Positions 18,039 to 26,656 of a stretch of DNA of 64,000 nt are shown here, one piece after another; the stretch's first letter is position 1; every line of letters starts with the position of its first letter. The stretch spans positions 1 to 64,000 of the forward strand of contig LDIY01000006.1 of the NCBI GenBank assembly GCA_001468865.1, in the 5' to 3' direction. The notes below the pieces were generated by a model, which worked only from the letters and a program-made list of their open reading frames with translations, was not told where the DNA came from and did no database searches. Source of the DNA: a candidate division TM6 bacterium SOIL31. Its GTDB lineage: Bacteria > Babelota > Babeliae > Babelales > Vermiphilaceae. Both the position numbers and the translations under genes were made by a program.

Positions 18039-18515
18039 TCAAAGTGTCTCGAGCACTGATTTATGAGAACGTTTTTTATTGTTGCCTTTATCATCTTCAG
18101 CGAACAATAGCTCGTCATCTGCCAGATCATCATCTTCAGCGTCATCGCTATCATCGCCTTCAAAATAGAAGAATGTATCATCTATATCGCGAGAAACCGG
18201 TTTGCTGCGCTTTAAACCCAGCGTATCAAGAATACCAGACTGAGAAATTCTATCTTGAACCGTCTCGTTATGAGCAAGCACGTATCCTAACAATCCTGCA
18301 AGAACCGCTAGCGTCTGAAAAGGACACTCTTTTAAACTCGCTCCTAAAATCGCGCATGGTAACAGCTTGCCAATTATAGGAACATTGATTGCTTCAATAC
18401 TTTCACCGAGCCCAACCAGCCCTTGTTCTACTGTTTTATAAAAATTAGCTGCTGAAATATCTGCACACAACATGGTTGCCATCACCACTGACATAAAAAT
18501 ACGTTTCACCACCAT
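18039..18515 (-). CDS. Secreted acidic hypothetical protein
   Basis: 158 residues: signal peptide (to about residue 22), a hydrophobic central stretch (about residues 60-82, possible membrane segment or Gly-rich helix), then a strongly acidic Asp/Glu tract near 115-142 and a basic end. AAAGGAG abuts the ATG at 18515, so the GTG two codons later may be the true start. It precedes the beta-barrel gene with a 14-base gap and may be a partner of it. No family was recognised. Confidence 0.55.
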   Translation of the reverse strand: MVVKRIFMSVVMATMLCADISAANFYKTVEQGLVGLGESIEAINVPIIGKLLPCAILGASLKECPFQTLAVLAGLLGYVLAHNETVQDRISQSGILDTLGLKRSKPVSRDIDDTFFYFEGDDSDDAEDDDLADDELLFAEDDKGNNKKRSHKSVLETL

Positions 18516-18602
18516 CTCCTTTATTTATTAATAACACTCACCACGCAATATTGTAAAAAAAACTATCACCGTTGGCATTATTGTCAACTTACTATTGATT
18601 TA

Positions 18603-19148
18603 ATGACCAGAAAAACGCAAAACTATACATACAAAAAAATCCCAAAAAAAGCTATATTGAATAGTATGTTTTACCTCAACAATACCAAATATAACATTCT
18701 CTTTGCAGCGCTCCTCGTTTTTCTTGTCCTGATTGATTTAGGACAATTTTTTTTAGTAGGAACACCACTTGTTCCGTTCCTATTTTGCCTTTATTGCGTC
18801 CTTCTTTTACATCATAATCAGCATTATATTTTTTTGGTAATTATGGCTCTTTTGCAATGCCTTGAAACATTCTGTTTTTACAATTTTTTTTCTCTAGCTT
18901 TTATCTATCTCATACCAGTTACGGCTCTTGCTCTCTTTTTTAAAAAACATCTTTACCCCTCCCATACCTATGCCATTATCCTGGCCCTCATCGGCGGAGC
19001 CATCCAAACGTATGCTGTGGAGGGTTACTTTATCCATCTATTACCGACAATCCACTATACTCTCATAAGAATTAGTGGTACACTACTTATAACAATATGT
19101 TTCTCTTTGACAATAAATATTTGGGGTATGCAAGACAATCGCGGGTAA
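18603..19148 (+). CDS. Small polytopic membrane protein, MreD-like
   Basis: 181 residues with about five transmembrane helices after a basic N-terminus. Size and layout fit MreD-like rod-shape proteins, but no diagnostic motif is visible, so this is a weak suggestion. Two starts are possible, ATG 18603 or ATG 18666; neither has a clear Shine-Dalgarno. The 3' end runs about 15 bases into the predicted 5' end of rnpB. Confidence 0.5.
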   Translation: MTRKTQNYTYKKIPKKAILNSMFYLNNTKYNILFAALLVFLVLIDLGQFFLVGTPLVPFLFCLYCVLLLHHNQHYIFLVIMALLQCLETFCFYNFFSLAFIYLIPVTALALFFKKHLYPSHTYAIILALIGGAIQTYAVEGYFIHLLPTIHYTLIRISGTLLITICFSLTINIWGMQDNRG

Positions 19149-19590
19149 ACAGCTGTTTACACGAGGAAAGTCCGGACTTCTAATGAACAGCGGTACCGGC
19201 GGAGAAAATGATCCAAAAGGTCCTTTTACAACGTCGGAAGGCATAAGCCTATGGAAAGTGCCACAGAAAAAAACAGCTTAAAGCCCAACCTAACGGTCGG
19301 GCACTCATTTCTAGAAAGGATCTAGGTCCAAGTCTTAAAATGGGGTCCCCGTGCCAAGCAACGCGAAGCATGGGGGTTAAAGTAATGGTGAAAACGTGCG
19401 GTAAGAGCGCACGATTATGCGCAGTAATGTGCATAAGGGGTAAACCCTACCGGCAAGCAAGACAAAGAAGCATGTACGGTTTGTTCATTCCGGTCAAACA
19501 TGCGGGTATGTCGCATAGATAAATGGTTGTCCATCTGAATGTGCACTGCACGGCTCACTCAGGTTACAAAATCCGGCTTATTGCTTGTCC
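19134..19590 (+). ncRNA. rnpB: RNase P RNA (class A)
   Basis: Catalytic RNA that trims tRNA 5' ends. Conserved blocks in order: GAGGAAAGTCCGGACT (about 19162), AAGTGCCACAGAAA (19255), GGTGAAAACGTGCGGTAAGA and GCGCACG (19386-19412), GGGGTAAACCC (19437), ATAGATAAATGGTTGTCC (19515) and AAAATCCGGCTTAT near the 3' end. GACAA at 19134 can pair with TTGTC at 19585-19589 as part of P1. At about 457 bases it is longer than usual because extra hairpins, including repeat copy 3, lie between the CCACAGAAA block and the P10/P11 region. Ends are approximate. Confidence 0.93.
19342..19375 (+). repeat. GGGGTCCCC palindromic repeat, copy 3, inside rnpB
   Basis: GGGGTCCCCGTGCC...GCGAAGCATGGGG, the same 34-base palindrome as at 5138, 17059 and 60083. 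It lies in the variable P8/P9 region of RNase P RNA, where it would form an extra helix. Confidence 0.75.
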
Positions 19591-19640
19591 GCCGAAGCTC
19601 ATGTCCGCCGAAACTTTAGTGAAGGAGGATGATGCAAAGG
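19590..19640. repeat. TCCGCCGAAGCTT...GAAGGAGG-type repeat
   Basis: Two partial copies in a row: TCCGCCGAAGCTCATG followed by TCCGCCGAAACTTTAGTGAAGGAGGA. They match the element nested in the repeat cluster near 33.25 and 33.36 kb. Its AGGAGG tracts mimic ribosome-binding sites and confuse start assignment of the next gene. Confidence 0.55.
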
Positions 19641-19663
19641 AGGACGTGCCCCAAAGTGCAAAA

Positions 19664-20389
19664 ATGATACCCATGGATATTAAAAACTACTTGTGGATCG
19701 CTCCATTTCTGAGTTTCACTGCCGGTTACCTAATTATGCACAGCTTTTTTAGTGCATCCAAAATCCCTGCTCCCGCCCTTGTAGGAAAGCCCATTCATGC
19801 TATCTTGCCTCTGGTGACGGAACAAAAACTTAATCTTCGTTTACTGTATCAAAAAGAAGAAGCTGATTTACCAGAAGGTATAATTATCAACCAAACCCCC
19901 ATCGCAGGTACCAGCATCAAGCCCAATCAACCCATTTTTGTGGTAACCACCAAAAAACCACTCGCTCAACATGCACCACACTGCATAGGCATATCAATTG
20001 ATGAACTTCATCAAAAGCTACAAGCTAAAGGAATCTCTCCCCGTATTTATTATCTACCTCACCCTTATCCCGAAAAAGTGTGTTTTGCACAATCACCCCA
20101 ACCAGATGAATGTCTGGATAAAAACAAACTCATTCTTTACGTTTCTTCAGGTAATAATAAGCCTATTATTTGGCCAGATTTTACCAAAGCACCACTTCAT
20201 GAAGTAATCGATTTTCTCCATACTTATAACATAGAACCCTATATTATCAGTGATTCTTCGCACAAAAACTATTATAATAATTCAGAATGCATTGTCGTCG
20301 ATCAACGGCCTTTTGCAGGAACGTTACTCACGATAGATGAACAGAAACCCTTGTCAGTCCAACTGCGCGTAACCGAGGAATATTCATGA
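19664..20389 (+). CDS. Membrane-anchored PASTA-domain protein
   Basis: 241 residues from the ATG at 19664: one N-terminal transmembrane helix (about residues 8-27) and then two or three PASTA repeats, for example VGKPIHAILPLV...ADLPEGIIINQTPIAGTSIK at about 40-100. PASTA domains bind peptidoglycan or muropeptides and usually occur on Ser/Thr kinases or PBPs; here they stand alone, so a scaffold or sensor role is likely. The reading frame stays open back into rnpB, but starts there would overlap the RNA and repeat. It overlaps the HAD gene by four bases (ATGA). Confidence 0.8.
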   Translation: MIPMDIKNYLWIAPFLSFTAGYLIMHSFFSASKIPAPALVGKPIHAILPLVTEQKLNLRLLYQKEEADLPEGIIINQTPIAGTSIKPNQPIFVVTTKKPLAQHAPHCIGISIDELHQKLQAKGISPRIYYLPHPYPEKVCFAQSPQPDECLDKNKLILYVSSGNNKPIIWPDFTKAPLHEVIDFLHTYNIEPYIISDSSHKNYYNNSECIVVDQRPFAGTLLTIDEQKPLSVQLRVTEEYS

Positions 20390-21051
20390 ATAAAGGACCT
20401 TTTTTGCCTACTACGCATATTTTTTTATGGGATCTACATGATGTTATTCTTGAGAAAAGTTTGTGGAGCTGGTTGATGATTTGCTTGCGCTTTAAGCGTA
20501 AAAAAGAATTAATGCGTAAATTAGACAAAAACACCCTCAAAATAATGTTTACCTTCTTACTTGAACGTTTAAGATTGACCAAAAAACAGATGGTAAGCGA
20601 GGAACTTCTTAAAGCAGCAGAACGCGCAGAAAACGATGCTCTTGTTGAGCTGACAATTAAAGCTTGTTCTAGTTATGCCCCCATCAAAAATACCGTAGCT
20701 TTAATGCATGAATTATCTGATCTGGGATATATCCATCATCTTGGCTCAAATATTGGCAAGACAGTACTTGATGATTGCACGGAAAAATTCTCCACTATTT
20801 TCACTCTTTTTGAAGGCGCCACCATTCCTTTTGAATGCACCAGGTCAGCAAAAATTATCAAAAAACCTAATCTTGAATTTTTTCATACTCATGCTGCTAA
20901 ATATAATTTACAGCCACATCAGATCATTTTTATTGATGATAAGATAGCAAATGTACGTGCAGCACAAGCTGCCGGCATGCATGCCTTTCATTTTAAGAAC
21001 CCCCGAGATTTACGTAAACAACTCATTTCTCACGGTATATTGAACTATTAA
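20386..21051 (+). CDS. HAD-superfamily hydrolase
   Basis: 221 residues. Motif I is WDLHDVI (nucleophile Asp at residue 16, with the second catalytic Asp at 19), a helical cap occupies about residues 25-100, motif II is GSN, motif III is the Lys in KKPNLEFF, and motif IV is IFIDDKIANVRAAQAAGM. This is a HAD-IA-like phosphatase with an intact active site; the substrate is not known. It starts within the stop of the PASTA gene, so the two are translationally coupled. Confidence 0.85.
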   Translation: MNKGPFLPTTHIFLWDLHDVILEKSLWSWLMICLRFKRKKELMRKLDKNTLKIMFTFLLERLRLTKKQMVSEELLKAAERAENDALVELTIKACSSYAPIKNTVALMHELSDLGYIHHLGSNIGKTVLDDCTEKFSTIFTLFEGATIPFECTRSAKIIKKPNLEFFHTHAAKYNLQPHQIIFIDDKIANVRAAQAAGMHAFHFKNPRDLRKQLISHGILNY

Positions 21052-21105
21052 AAATACATATTGAAGCAACAGCCCATCTATTCTATTATTATTCATTTTT
21101 ATTTA

Positions 21106-21133
21106 TTGACAAACTGAATACCCTTTTGATAGT
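21106..21133 (+). promoter_or_regulatory. Sigma70-like promoter
   Basis: TTGACA, a 16-base spacer and GATAGT, about 40 bases before the start of the small secreted protein gene at 21175. The -35 box is perfect; the -10 box is partial. Confidence 0.5.
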
Positions 21134-21174
21134 GTCAATAATGAGACTAGATTGTTTAAGAAAAGGAAGATCCC

Positions 21175-21459
21175 ATGAAAAATTCAAAAAATATCGTAAC
21201 AAGCTTAGTTATGATCGCTCTATCATGCATATCATTCTCACTATCAGCAGTAATGACGCCAGCAGAAAAGATGAGAGCTTTAAGAACACAAAAAGCGAAC
21301 CTTCTTGCAATAGGACAGCCCATTATATTCACTCCACAGGCAAACAACTTTGAACAAATGAAAGAATTTATCTCAAGAGACCTTGAAGGCATCAGAAGAG
21401 ATGTAAGAGCGCTTGCAGAAACTGAACGCGTGCTGATTGAAATAATGGAAAACATGTAA
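21175..21459 (+). CDS. Small secreted hypothetical protein
   Basis: 94 residues: signal peptide (to about residue 25, SLSA) and a short, helical, charged mature domain (MTPAEKMRALRTQKANLLA and so on). A good AAAAGGAAG site and a TTGACA promoter lie upstream. It is followed after 22 bases by another secreted protein gene, and the pair shares the terminator at 22099. No family was recognised. Confidence 0.65.
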   Translation: MKNSKNIVTSLVMIALSCISFSLSAVMTPAEKMRALRTQKANLLAIGQPIIFTPQANNFEQMKEFISRDLEGIRRDVRALAETERVLIEIMENM

Positions 21460-21481
21460 AGAAGAATTTAAGGAAGTTCTA

Positions 21482-22063
21482 ATGAAAAATATGACTATAA
21501 TTTTTGCTCTTACCTTATTCACTTTCACGTATGTTATACCTGCAGCCCAAAAAAAAACGAACGTAAATAAAAAAATTACTAAAAAGCAGTCTCAAGCACA
21601 AAAAAAATCTCGCAAACAAACAAAAACTACTCAAAAAAAAGAACCTCAAGCTAATCAACTGAAGAGTACAAGTGGCCTCACGCAAGAAGAATTCGAAAAT
21701 CTATCTGATCCATTAGCTACATCTACGCAACCTACCCGATCACCAAATTCACCTATGCCAGGCCAAAAAAGCATGGGGCAAACATTACGATCTCAGCAAG
21801 TACAACAAACACAACCAACAACAAATCAAAGTGGCTTAACAAAAGAAGAATATGATATCCTTTCTCGTCCGCTCGAAGCGCCCATGCAACCTACCCGATC
21901 GCCAAATACTCCAATGCCAGGACAAAAAAGCATGGCTCAAACACTACGCCCTCAGCAAAAACAACAACAAATACCACAACCAATTGAATCTCAAGCTAAT
22001 CAATTTTATGGCATAAGCGGATTAACCGATGAAGAACGTGCAGCTCTCCAGGGTGCTCTCTAA
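21482..22063 (+). CDS. Secreted low-complexity protein with duplicated 45-residue module
   Basis: 193 residues. After a signal peptide (about 20 residues) comes a Lys/Gln-rich basic tract (22-55), then two copies of a module at about residues 64-105 and 117-158: SGLT(Q/K)EE(F/Y), then PTRSPN(S/T)PMPGQKSM(G/A)QTLR, plus a third partial copy (SGLTDEERAAL) at the C-terminus. The Gln- and Pro-rich linkers should be disordered. No catalytic motif is visible; it may be a binding or surface protein. Confidence 0.7.
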   Translation: MKNMTIIFALTLFTFTYVIPAAQKKTNVNKKITKKQSQAQKKSRKQTKTTQKKEPQANQLKSTSGLTQEEFENLSDPLATSTQPTRSPNSPMPGQKSMGQTLRSQQVQQTQPTTNQSGLTKEEYDILSRPLEAPMQPTRSPNTPMPGQKSMAQTLRPQQKQQQIPQPIESQANQFYGISGLTDEERAALQGAL

Positions 22064-22098
22064 TTCTTATATTTCTTATATCAATTCGTTATAAATAA

Positions 22099-22128
22099 AA
22101 AACCGCAGGTAAATCTGCGGTTTTTTTT
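22099..22128. terminator. Bidirectional rho-independent terminator
   Basis: AACCGCAG and CTGCGGTT around a 6-base loop, followed by eight Ts, with an A-run on the other side. It separates the convergent secreted-protein and ABC-F genes. Confidence 0.92.
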
Positions 22129-22132
22129 GTTT

Positions 22133-24007
22133 TTAACTCTGACTTGCTTCCCACTCAGCCATCGCACTTTTCAATTCTTTTTGAAGATCAACTAACTTTT
22201 TCTGAGCGTCATTGAATTTTGGCGTACCAAATACCAAGTCAGCGAAGCTATTTTCTGTTCTACTGATTTCATGCTCAAGTTTTTGTATTTTACGCTCAAG
22301 CGCTTTTATATCGGATGAAGATAAAACCACTTTTTTTTCAGCTACGGGTCCAGGTTGATTTTTATCTATTTTCTTTGGAACAAATTCTTGTGTTGCTGCG
22401 GATTTTTGTATCTCTTGATTTTTTTGATACAGATATAACTCATAATTACCTTGATATTCTTTTGCGCCATCAACACTCAATTCAACAATATCTGTTGCAA
22501 GTTTATTTACAAAATCCTGATCATGCGAAACAAAAAGAATAGTACCAGGATATGCATTTAAAGCAGTAAGCAAAATATCTTTTGATTGAATATCCAAATG
22601 GTTAGTGGGTTCATCAAGCAGCAACAGATTAGCATTCTGCAATAATACTTTAATCATACCCACGCGGTTTTTTTCACCACCACTAAGTACACCAACCTTT
22701 TTATTGATTGAATCTTTGGTAAATAAAAATGAACCGGCAAATGCTCTGATTTTCTGCTCAGTCGCTTTGGGACAACTTTCAGTGATGTTTTCTAAAATAG
22801 TTTTATTAAGCATCAACGATGCAGTTTGATCCTGATCAAAAACGGTATAATGCACGTTATAACCCACCGTTATGGCACCGGTTTGGAGTGGTAACTTTTG
22901 TGCAATTAAATTAAACAATGTTGTTTTACCCACACCATTTGCAGCAACGAGTGCAATTTTTTTTCCACGCTGCACTTCAAAAGAAACATTCTTGAATATT
23001 TGTTTTTCCCCAAACGAATGCGCAACATTTTCAAGCGTAAGCACCACACTCCCTGCCTGTTGGATAGGAGGAAAGTTAAAATTAATATCTGGTTGGGCAG
23101 GCGGCAATTCTATGCGTTCAATTTTCTCTAATTTTTTAACCATACTTTGCGCAACAGTAGCTTTACTTGCTTTAGCTTTAAAGCGATCAATAAATTCCTG
23201 TTTTTGCTTGATATCTTTCTGCTGATTTTTATATTGCATTTCTAACAATGCTTCATCATGGGCTTTTTGCGTTTCATAGTGATTATAATCACCCACATAT
23301 AACTTACCTTGACCCCGTTCAAGAGCAAAAATAACTTGGCAGAGTTGATTTAAAAAGTAACGATCATGGCAAACCAAGACAAACCCAAATGGCGCGCGTT
23401 TTAAAAATTGTAAAAACCATTCTTTGGCAACAATATCCAAATGGTTGGTAGGTTCATCAAAGAGATAGAAATCGGCCTTTTGCAGTAACAATTTTGCCAA
23501 AACAATACGCATTTTCCACCCAACGCTCAAATTTGCGACAGGCAAATCCAGCTGCTCCGGCTTAAAGCCTAAACCCATCAAGACTTTTTTTGCTTCTGCA
23601 CGCATTGCTTCTTGGTCAACATGCAACAATTTTTCACACACAATAGCATAACGCTCAAGAAGTTCGTCTAAATCATCAGGGTTGGTATCCAACTGGGCCT
23701 CTATTGCCTTTTGATCTTCAAGCAAATCTGCCACATAGGCAAAAGCTGTATAGGTCTCTTCCACGATCGATTTATCCGATTGCAAGACCACATCCTGAGA
23801 AAGATAGGCAATTGTTTTACCCTTTTGGATACTCACTGAACCGCTATCGATCTGTTGTTGACCGGCAATTACCTTAAGTAAGGTAGATTTCCCTGACCCA
23901 TTACGGCCGACGAGCCCGATTCGCTGGTGCTGATCAAAAACAAAGGAAACATCGTTAAAAATGACCTGGTCGATCATTTCAAGGCATATATTGGAGCCAT
24001 TAATCAT
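22133..24007 (-). CDS. ABC-F family ATPase (Uup/YheS-like)
   Basis: 624-residue cytosolic protein with two ABC domains and no membrane segments. Walker A motifs are GRNGSGKST (residues 35-43) and AANGVGKTT. Signatures are LSVGW (degenerate) and LSGGEKNR, each followed by a DEPTNHLD Walker B. Between them is the P-site tRNA interaction motif region, rich in Lys and Gln, and the C-terminus is a coiled coil (about residues 565-620). ABC-F proteins act on ribosomes to aid translation or resist stalling. It is closer to Uup/YheS than EttA because of the C-terminal coiled coil. Confidence 0.92.
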   Translation of the reverse strand: MINGSNICLEMIDQVIFNDVSFVFDQHQRIGLVGRNGSGKSTLLKVIAGQQQIDSGSVSIQKGKTIAYLSQDVVLQSDKSIVEETYTAFAYVADLLEDQKAIEAQLDTNPDDLDELLERYAIVCEKLLHVDQEAMRAEAKKVLMGLGFKPEQLDLPVANLSVGWKMRIVLAKLLLQKADFYLFDEPTNHLDIVAKEWFLQFLKRAPFGFVLVCHDRYFLNQLCQVIFALERGQGKLYVGDYNHYETQKAHDEALLEMQYKNQQKDIKQKQEFIDRFKAKASKATVAQSMVKKLEKIERIELPPAQPDINFNFPPIQQAGSVVLTLENVAHSFGEKQIFKNVSFEVQRGKKIALVAANGVGKTTLFNLIAQKLPLQTGAITVGYNVHYTVFDQDQTASLMLNKTILENITESCPKATEQKIRAFAGSFLFTKDSINKKVGVLSGGEKNRVGMIKVLLQNANLLLLDEPTNHLDIQSKDILLTALNAYPGTILFVSHDQDFVNKLATDIVELSVDGAKEYQGNYELYLYQKNQEIQKSAATQEFVPKKIDKNQPGPVAEKKVVLSSSDIKALERKIQKLEHEISRTENSFADLVFGTPKFNDAQKKLVDLQKELKSAMAEWEASQS

Positions 24008-24120
24008 CAGTTACTTCCTACGACAAAAAATAGTATTTTCATATTCATTATATATAAACATATCATTAAAATTACTATTTGGATAGCCCAAAAACAGTCT
24101 TTAAACAGTTAAAAAAGCAG

Positions 24121-24152
24121 GTCAAAACAGCTTTTCTTCTGATTGTTTTGAC
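24121..24152. promoter_or_regulatory. Perfect 9-bp inverted repeat between divergent genes
   Basis: GTCAAAACA and TGTTTTGAC around a 14-base loop, between the ABC-F gene and the F-box/ankyrin gene. It could be an operator or a hairpin; no T-run follows. Confidence 0.35.
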
Positions 24153-24215
24153 TATTTGAAAATGAAAGATGTATGATTATCTATAAATACAGATTTCCCT
24201 ACCAGAAGGATTTTT

Positions 24216-25232
24216 ATGAAAACTTTTATAAAATATTACTTTTTTATGGTACTTATATTCTTTGGCAACGCGATTGTTCAAGCAATGGAACCGAAAGAAA
24301 AAAAACCTAAAAAAAAGAGCGCGCTCACCACAAGACTATTGCAAAGCTTGAGCCAAAACATTTTGAACATCTTGGCTAGCAAAGAATTACCACAGAGACA
24401 AGCAGCACTTCAAAACTTACAACAAGATCCTTTCTTCTTCAATGAATTACCGAAAGATCTACGTGAAAAAATTTTAGGATTACTTATCGCGGGTGCCACT
24501 GCCGAAACATTAGAACTTGCGGCATACACCATCAATGCGCTTTCTTTAGTTGATCATCAATTCAATACGCTCTTCAATGATCCTAAATTTTGTCTTCAGA
24601 TCATAAAAAGTCTCTCTCAGCGATTTAATTGTTCAAATTTCACTGCATGTTTTGTGCTCAAAATGCCTCAAGCAAAATTTCAACTTAAGCTCCAAACAGA
24701 TTTTTTTAAAATGTGCCAACATCGATCGCCCCAATTAATAAACTTTCAAACATTATGCTCGAAAGGCCTCGATATAGAATTTACTTACACTCATCAGCTC
24801 CAAGAACTAACTCCCTTAATGGTCGCAGCGCTATTCGATAACACACGAATGTTTTCTTACCTTATAGAGGCTGGAGCAGACATCAACCATGCTAATAAAA
24901 ACGGAACAACACCACTTATGATTGCAATGACTGTCGAACATACGGAATTATCCTCCTCCTTTAAAGATCTTCCACTCATCATAGAATTACTTCTTGCCCA
25001 ACCTAAACTTGCAATTAATCAAAAGAATATAAATGGTGATACTGCGCTTATGATTGGTATCAGAAAAGGCAGCGATGTTTCTAAATTAAAACTTCTGCTC
25101 GATGCTGGAGCAGATCCAGAAATTCAGAATAACAATGGTGAAACAGCTCTTACCATTGCACAAGAAAGAGGCGATCCTAGAATTATTGAGATGATTAAAG
25201 ATGCTATTGCAAAAAAACATGCAAAAAAATAA
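24216..25232 (+). CDS. Secreted F-box-like/ankyrin protein 1
   Basis: 338 residues: signal peptide (to about 23, VQAM), a basic stretch, then an F-box-like segment at about 77-125 (ELPKDLREKILGLL...NALSLVDHQFNTLFND). A shared helical region (IIKSLSQRFNCS...FQLKLQTDFF) leads to the motif KGLDIEFTY near residue 190, and then three to four ankyrin repeats (TPLMVAALFDN, TPLMIAMTVEH, TALMIGIRKGSD, TALTIAQERGD). The same order recurs in the genes at 27448 and 32150. Eukaryotic-type F-box plus ankyrin suggests ubiquitin-pathway mimicry in a host; this is inference. Confidence 0.8.
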   Translation: MKTFIKYYFFMVLIFFGNAIVQAMEPKEKKPKKKSALTTRLLQSLSQNILNILASKELPQRQAALQNLQQDPFFFNELPKDLREKILGLLIAGATAETLELAAYTINALSLVDHQFNTLFNDPKFCLQIIKSLSQRFNCSNFTACFVLKMPQAKFQLKLQTDFFKMCQHRSPQLINFQTLCSKGLDIEFTYTHQLQELTPLMVAALFDNTRMFSYLIEAGADINHANKNGTTPLMIAMTVEHTELSSSFKDLPLIIELLLAQPKLAINQKNINGDTALMIGIRKGSDVSKLKLLLDAGADPEIQNNNGETALTIAQERGDPRIIEMIKDAIAKKHAKK

Positions 25233-25243
25233 AAGGCTATCTT

Positions 25244-25933
25244 TTATTTGCCAAACATTTTGCGGCACGTATCGTAATAAGTACGTGCCCTTTCTAAATC
25301 GTGCATAGAAATATCTGGCCACATACAATCAAGAAAATATAATTCACTATATGCACACTGATAAAGTAAAAAATTACTTAGCCGATGTTGCGCACCGGTC
25401 CGAATAATTAAATCGGGAGGCGGAGTGTCTGTTGTCCACAAATTATTTTCAAAAACTTCTAGTGTGATATTTTCAGCATTAATTCTGCCCTCTGCAACCT
25501 GCTGCGCAATCCTTTTTGTGGTATCCACTATTTCTTGCCGACCACCATAGCACAGCAAAAAATTAACCTGCAAAGCAGAACAATCGGCCGTTTCTTGTTC
25601 AATTCTTTCACAAAGCGGCTGCACGGTGGCGGGAAACAACGTACGATCGCCAACAAATTTCATGCGAACATTTTTACGTTTAAATTCTTCAAGCTCGCGT
25701 GCTGCTTCGTGCGCAAGCACTTCAAATAAATAATGCTGCTCATGAGGGGATCTATTTTTTAAATTTTCAGTAGAATAGGTATACAAAGAAAGGTATGATA
25801 TTTTTTTGCTCAAGCAAAAATCGATTACTAATTTTACCGCATCTAAACCTTTGCGGTGACCAAGAAAAGAGAGCAACCCTTGTTGGGTTGCCCATCTGCG
25901 ATTACCATCCATTATACATGCAAGGTGAGTCAT
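25244..25933 (-). CDS. uppS: Undecaprenyl diphosphate synthase
   Basis: 229-residue cis-prenyltransferase making the C55 lipid carrier for cell-wall synthesis. Motifs are ACIMDGNRRWA with catalytic Asp, LSLYTYSTENLKNR, LLCYGGRQEI, and DLIIRTGAQHRLSNFLLYQCAYSE (usually RTSGExRxSNFLLWQxAYxE). The change of SGE to GAQ in the last motif replaces a conserved Glu and is worth noting. The ATG at 25933 overlaps the stop of the upstream membrane gene (ATGA), so translation is coupled. Confidence 0.92.
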   Translation of the reverse strand: MTHLACIMDGNRRWATQQGLLSFLGHRKGLDAVKLVIDFCLSKKISYLSLYTYSTENLKNRSPHEQHYLFEVLAHEAARELEEFKRKNVRMKFVGDRTLFPATVQPLCERIEQETADCSALQVNFLLCYGGRQEIVDTTKRIAQQVAEGRINAENITLEVFENNLWTTDTPPPDLIIRTGAQHRLSNFLLYQCAYSELYFLDCMWPDISMHDLERARTYYDTCRKMFGK

Positions 25934-26586
25934 TTTATTGCACACACCAATTCTTTTTCACGAACGTTCGCTAAACTATCTATTTTTCCAAAAATAAATT
26001 CAATCACTCGGTATACCATAACCATACCCAACGCAAATAGTGTACGCTCCATTAAAACCACCGGTATAAGTCCCAACCACATTGCAGCCGTCATCGGTAC
26101 GGTATAACACCAAATTACTGAACCAACTGCATGCGCCACGAACGTGCTGCCTAATGCAGTCAAAAAGAGTGAATTGTGGGGAATAAAATAGATAACAACA
26201 GGAATAAGCCAATAGAATGAATAAACAAATGCTTGCGCACCCACAGGGTGAATGATAAATAGTCCCATGCAAGCAAGAGGCAACAACAGCCTCATAGCAT
26301 AGTGTTGGGTACTCCAATACAGTGACGCACAAAACCCTGGAATACACATCGCCAAAAAGCTCAAGGAAACTGTTTTAAAAAACAAAAGATGTAACAACTG
26401 CCGCATCACAAAAACTAATCCAGCACCTATAACCCCACCAAAAGCACCTGCCAATGGCAAAACACAGTTAACGCCAGAAAAAAATATCATCTGAGAACCA
26501 ACCAAAAAACTTATTTTTATGAGTCCTGAAAGTTTGAAAATACCAGCATAGGATGCTGCTTTAAAAGAATTTGTCATTATTTTCAT
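25930..26586 (-). CDS. Integral membrane protein of unknown function
   Basis: 218 residues, about six transmembrane helices, with GGAG upstream of the ATG. A central HPVGAQAFVYSFYWLIP motif and the overall size recall substrate-binding (S) components of ECF transporters, but this is weak. The gene position before uppS is where many bacteria have cdsA, yet no CdsA signature is seen. It is translationally coupled to uppS by an ATGA overlap. Confidence 0.6.
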   Translation of the reverse strand: MKIMTNSFKAASYAGIFKLSGLIKISFLVGSQMIFFSGVNCVLPLAGAFGGVIGAGLVFVMRQLLHLLFFKTVSLSFLAMCIPGFCASLYWSTQHYAMRLLLPLACMGLFIIHPVGAQAFVYSFYWLIPVVIYFIPHNSLFLTALGSTFVAHAVGSVIWCYTVPMTAAMWLGLIPVVLMERTLFALGMVMVYRVIEFIFGKIDSLANVREKELVCAIK

Positions 26587-26656
26587 GATCTAAACTCCAC
26601 TTGAACTTTGATACAACTTATAACCAATTATACCACAGGAATGGAACATGAAAAGA

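Noticed and set aside
19523-19663. Earlier start of the PASTA protein inside rnpB
   Set aside because: The added residues would be encoded by RNase P RNA and repeat DNA and have no protein-like pattern.
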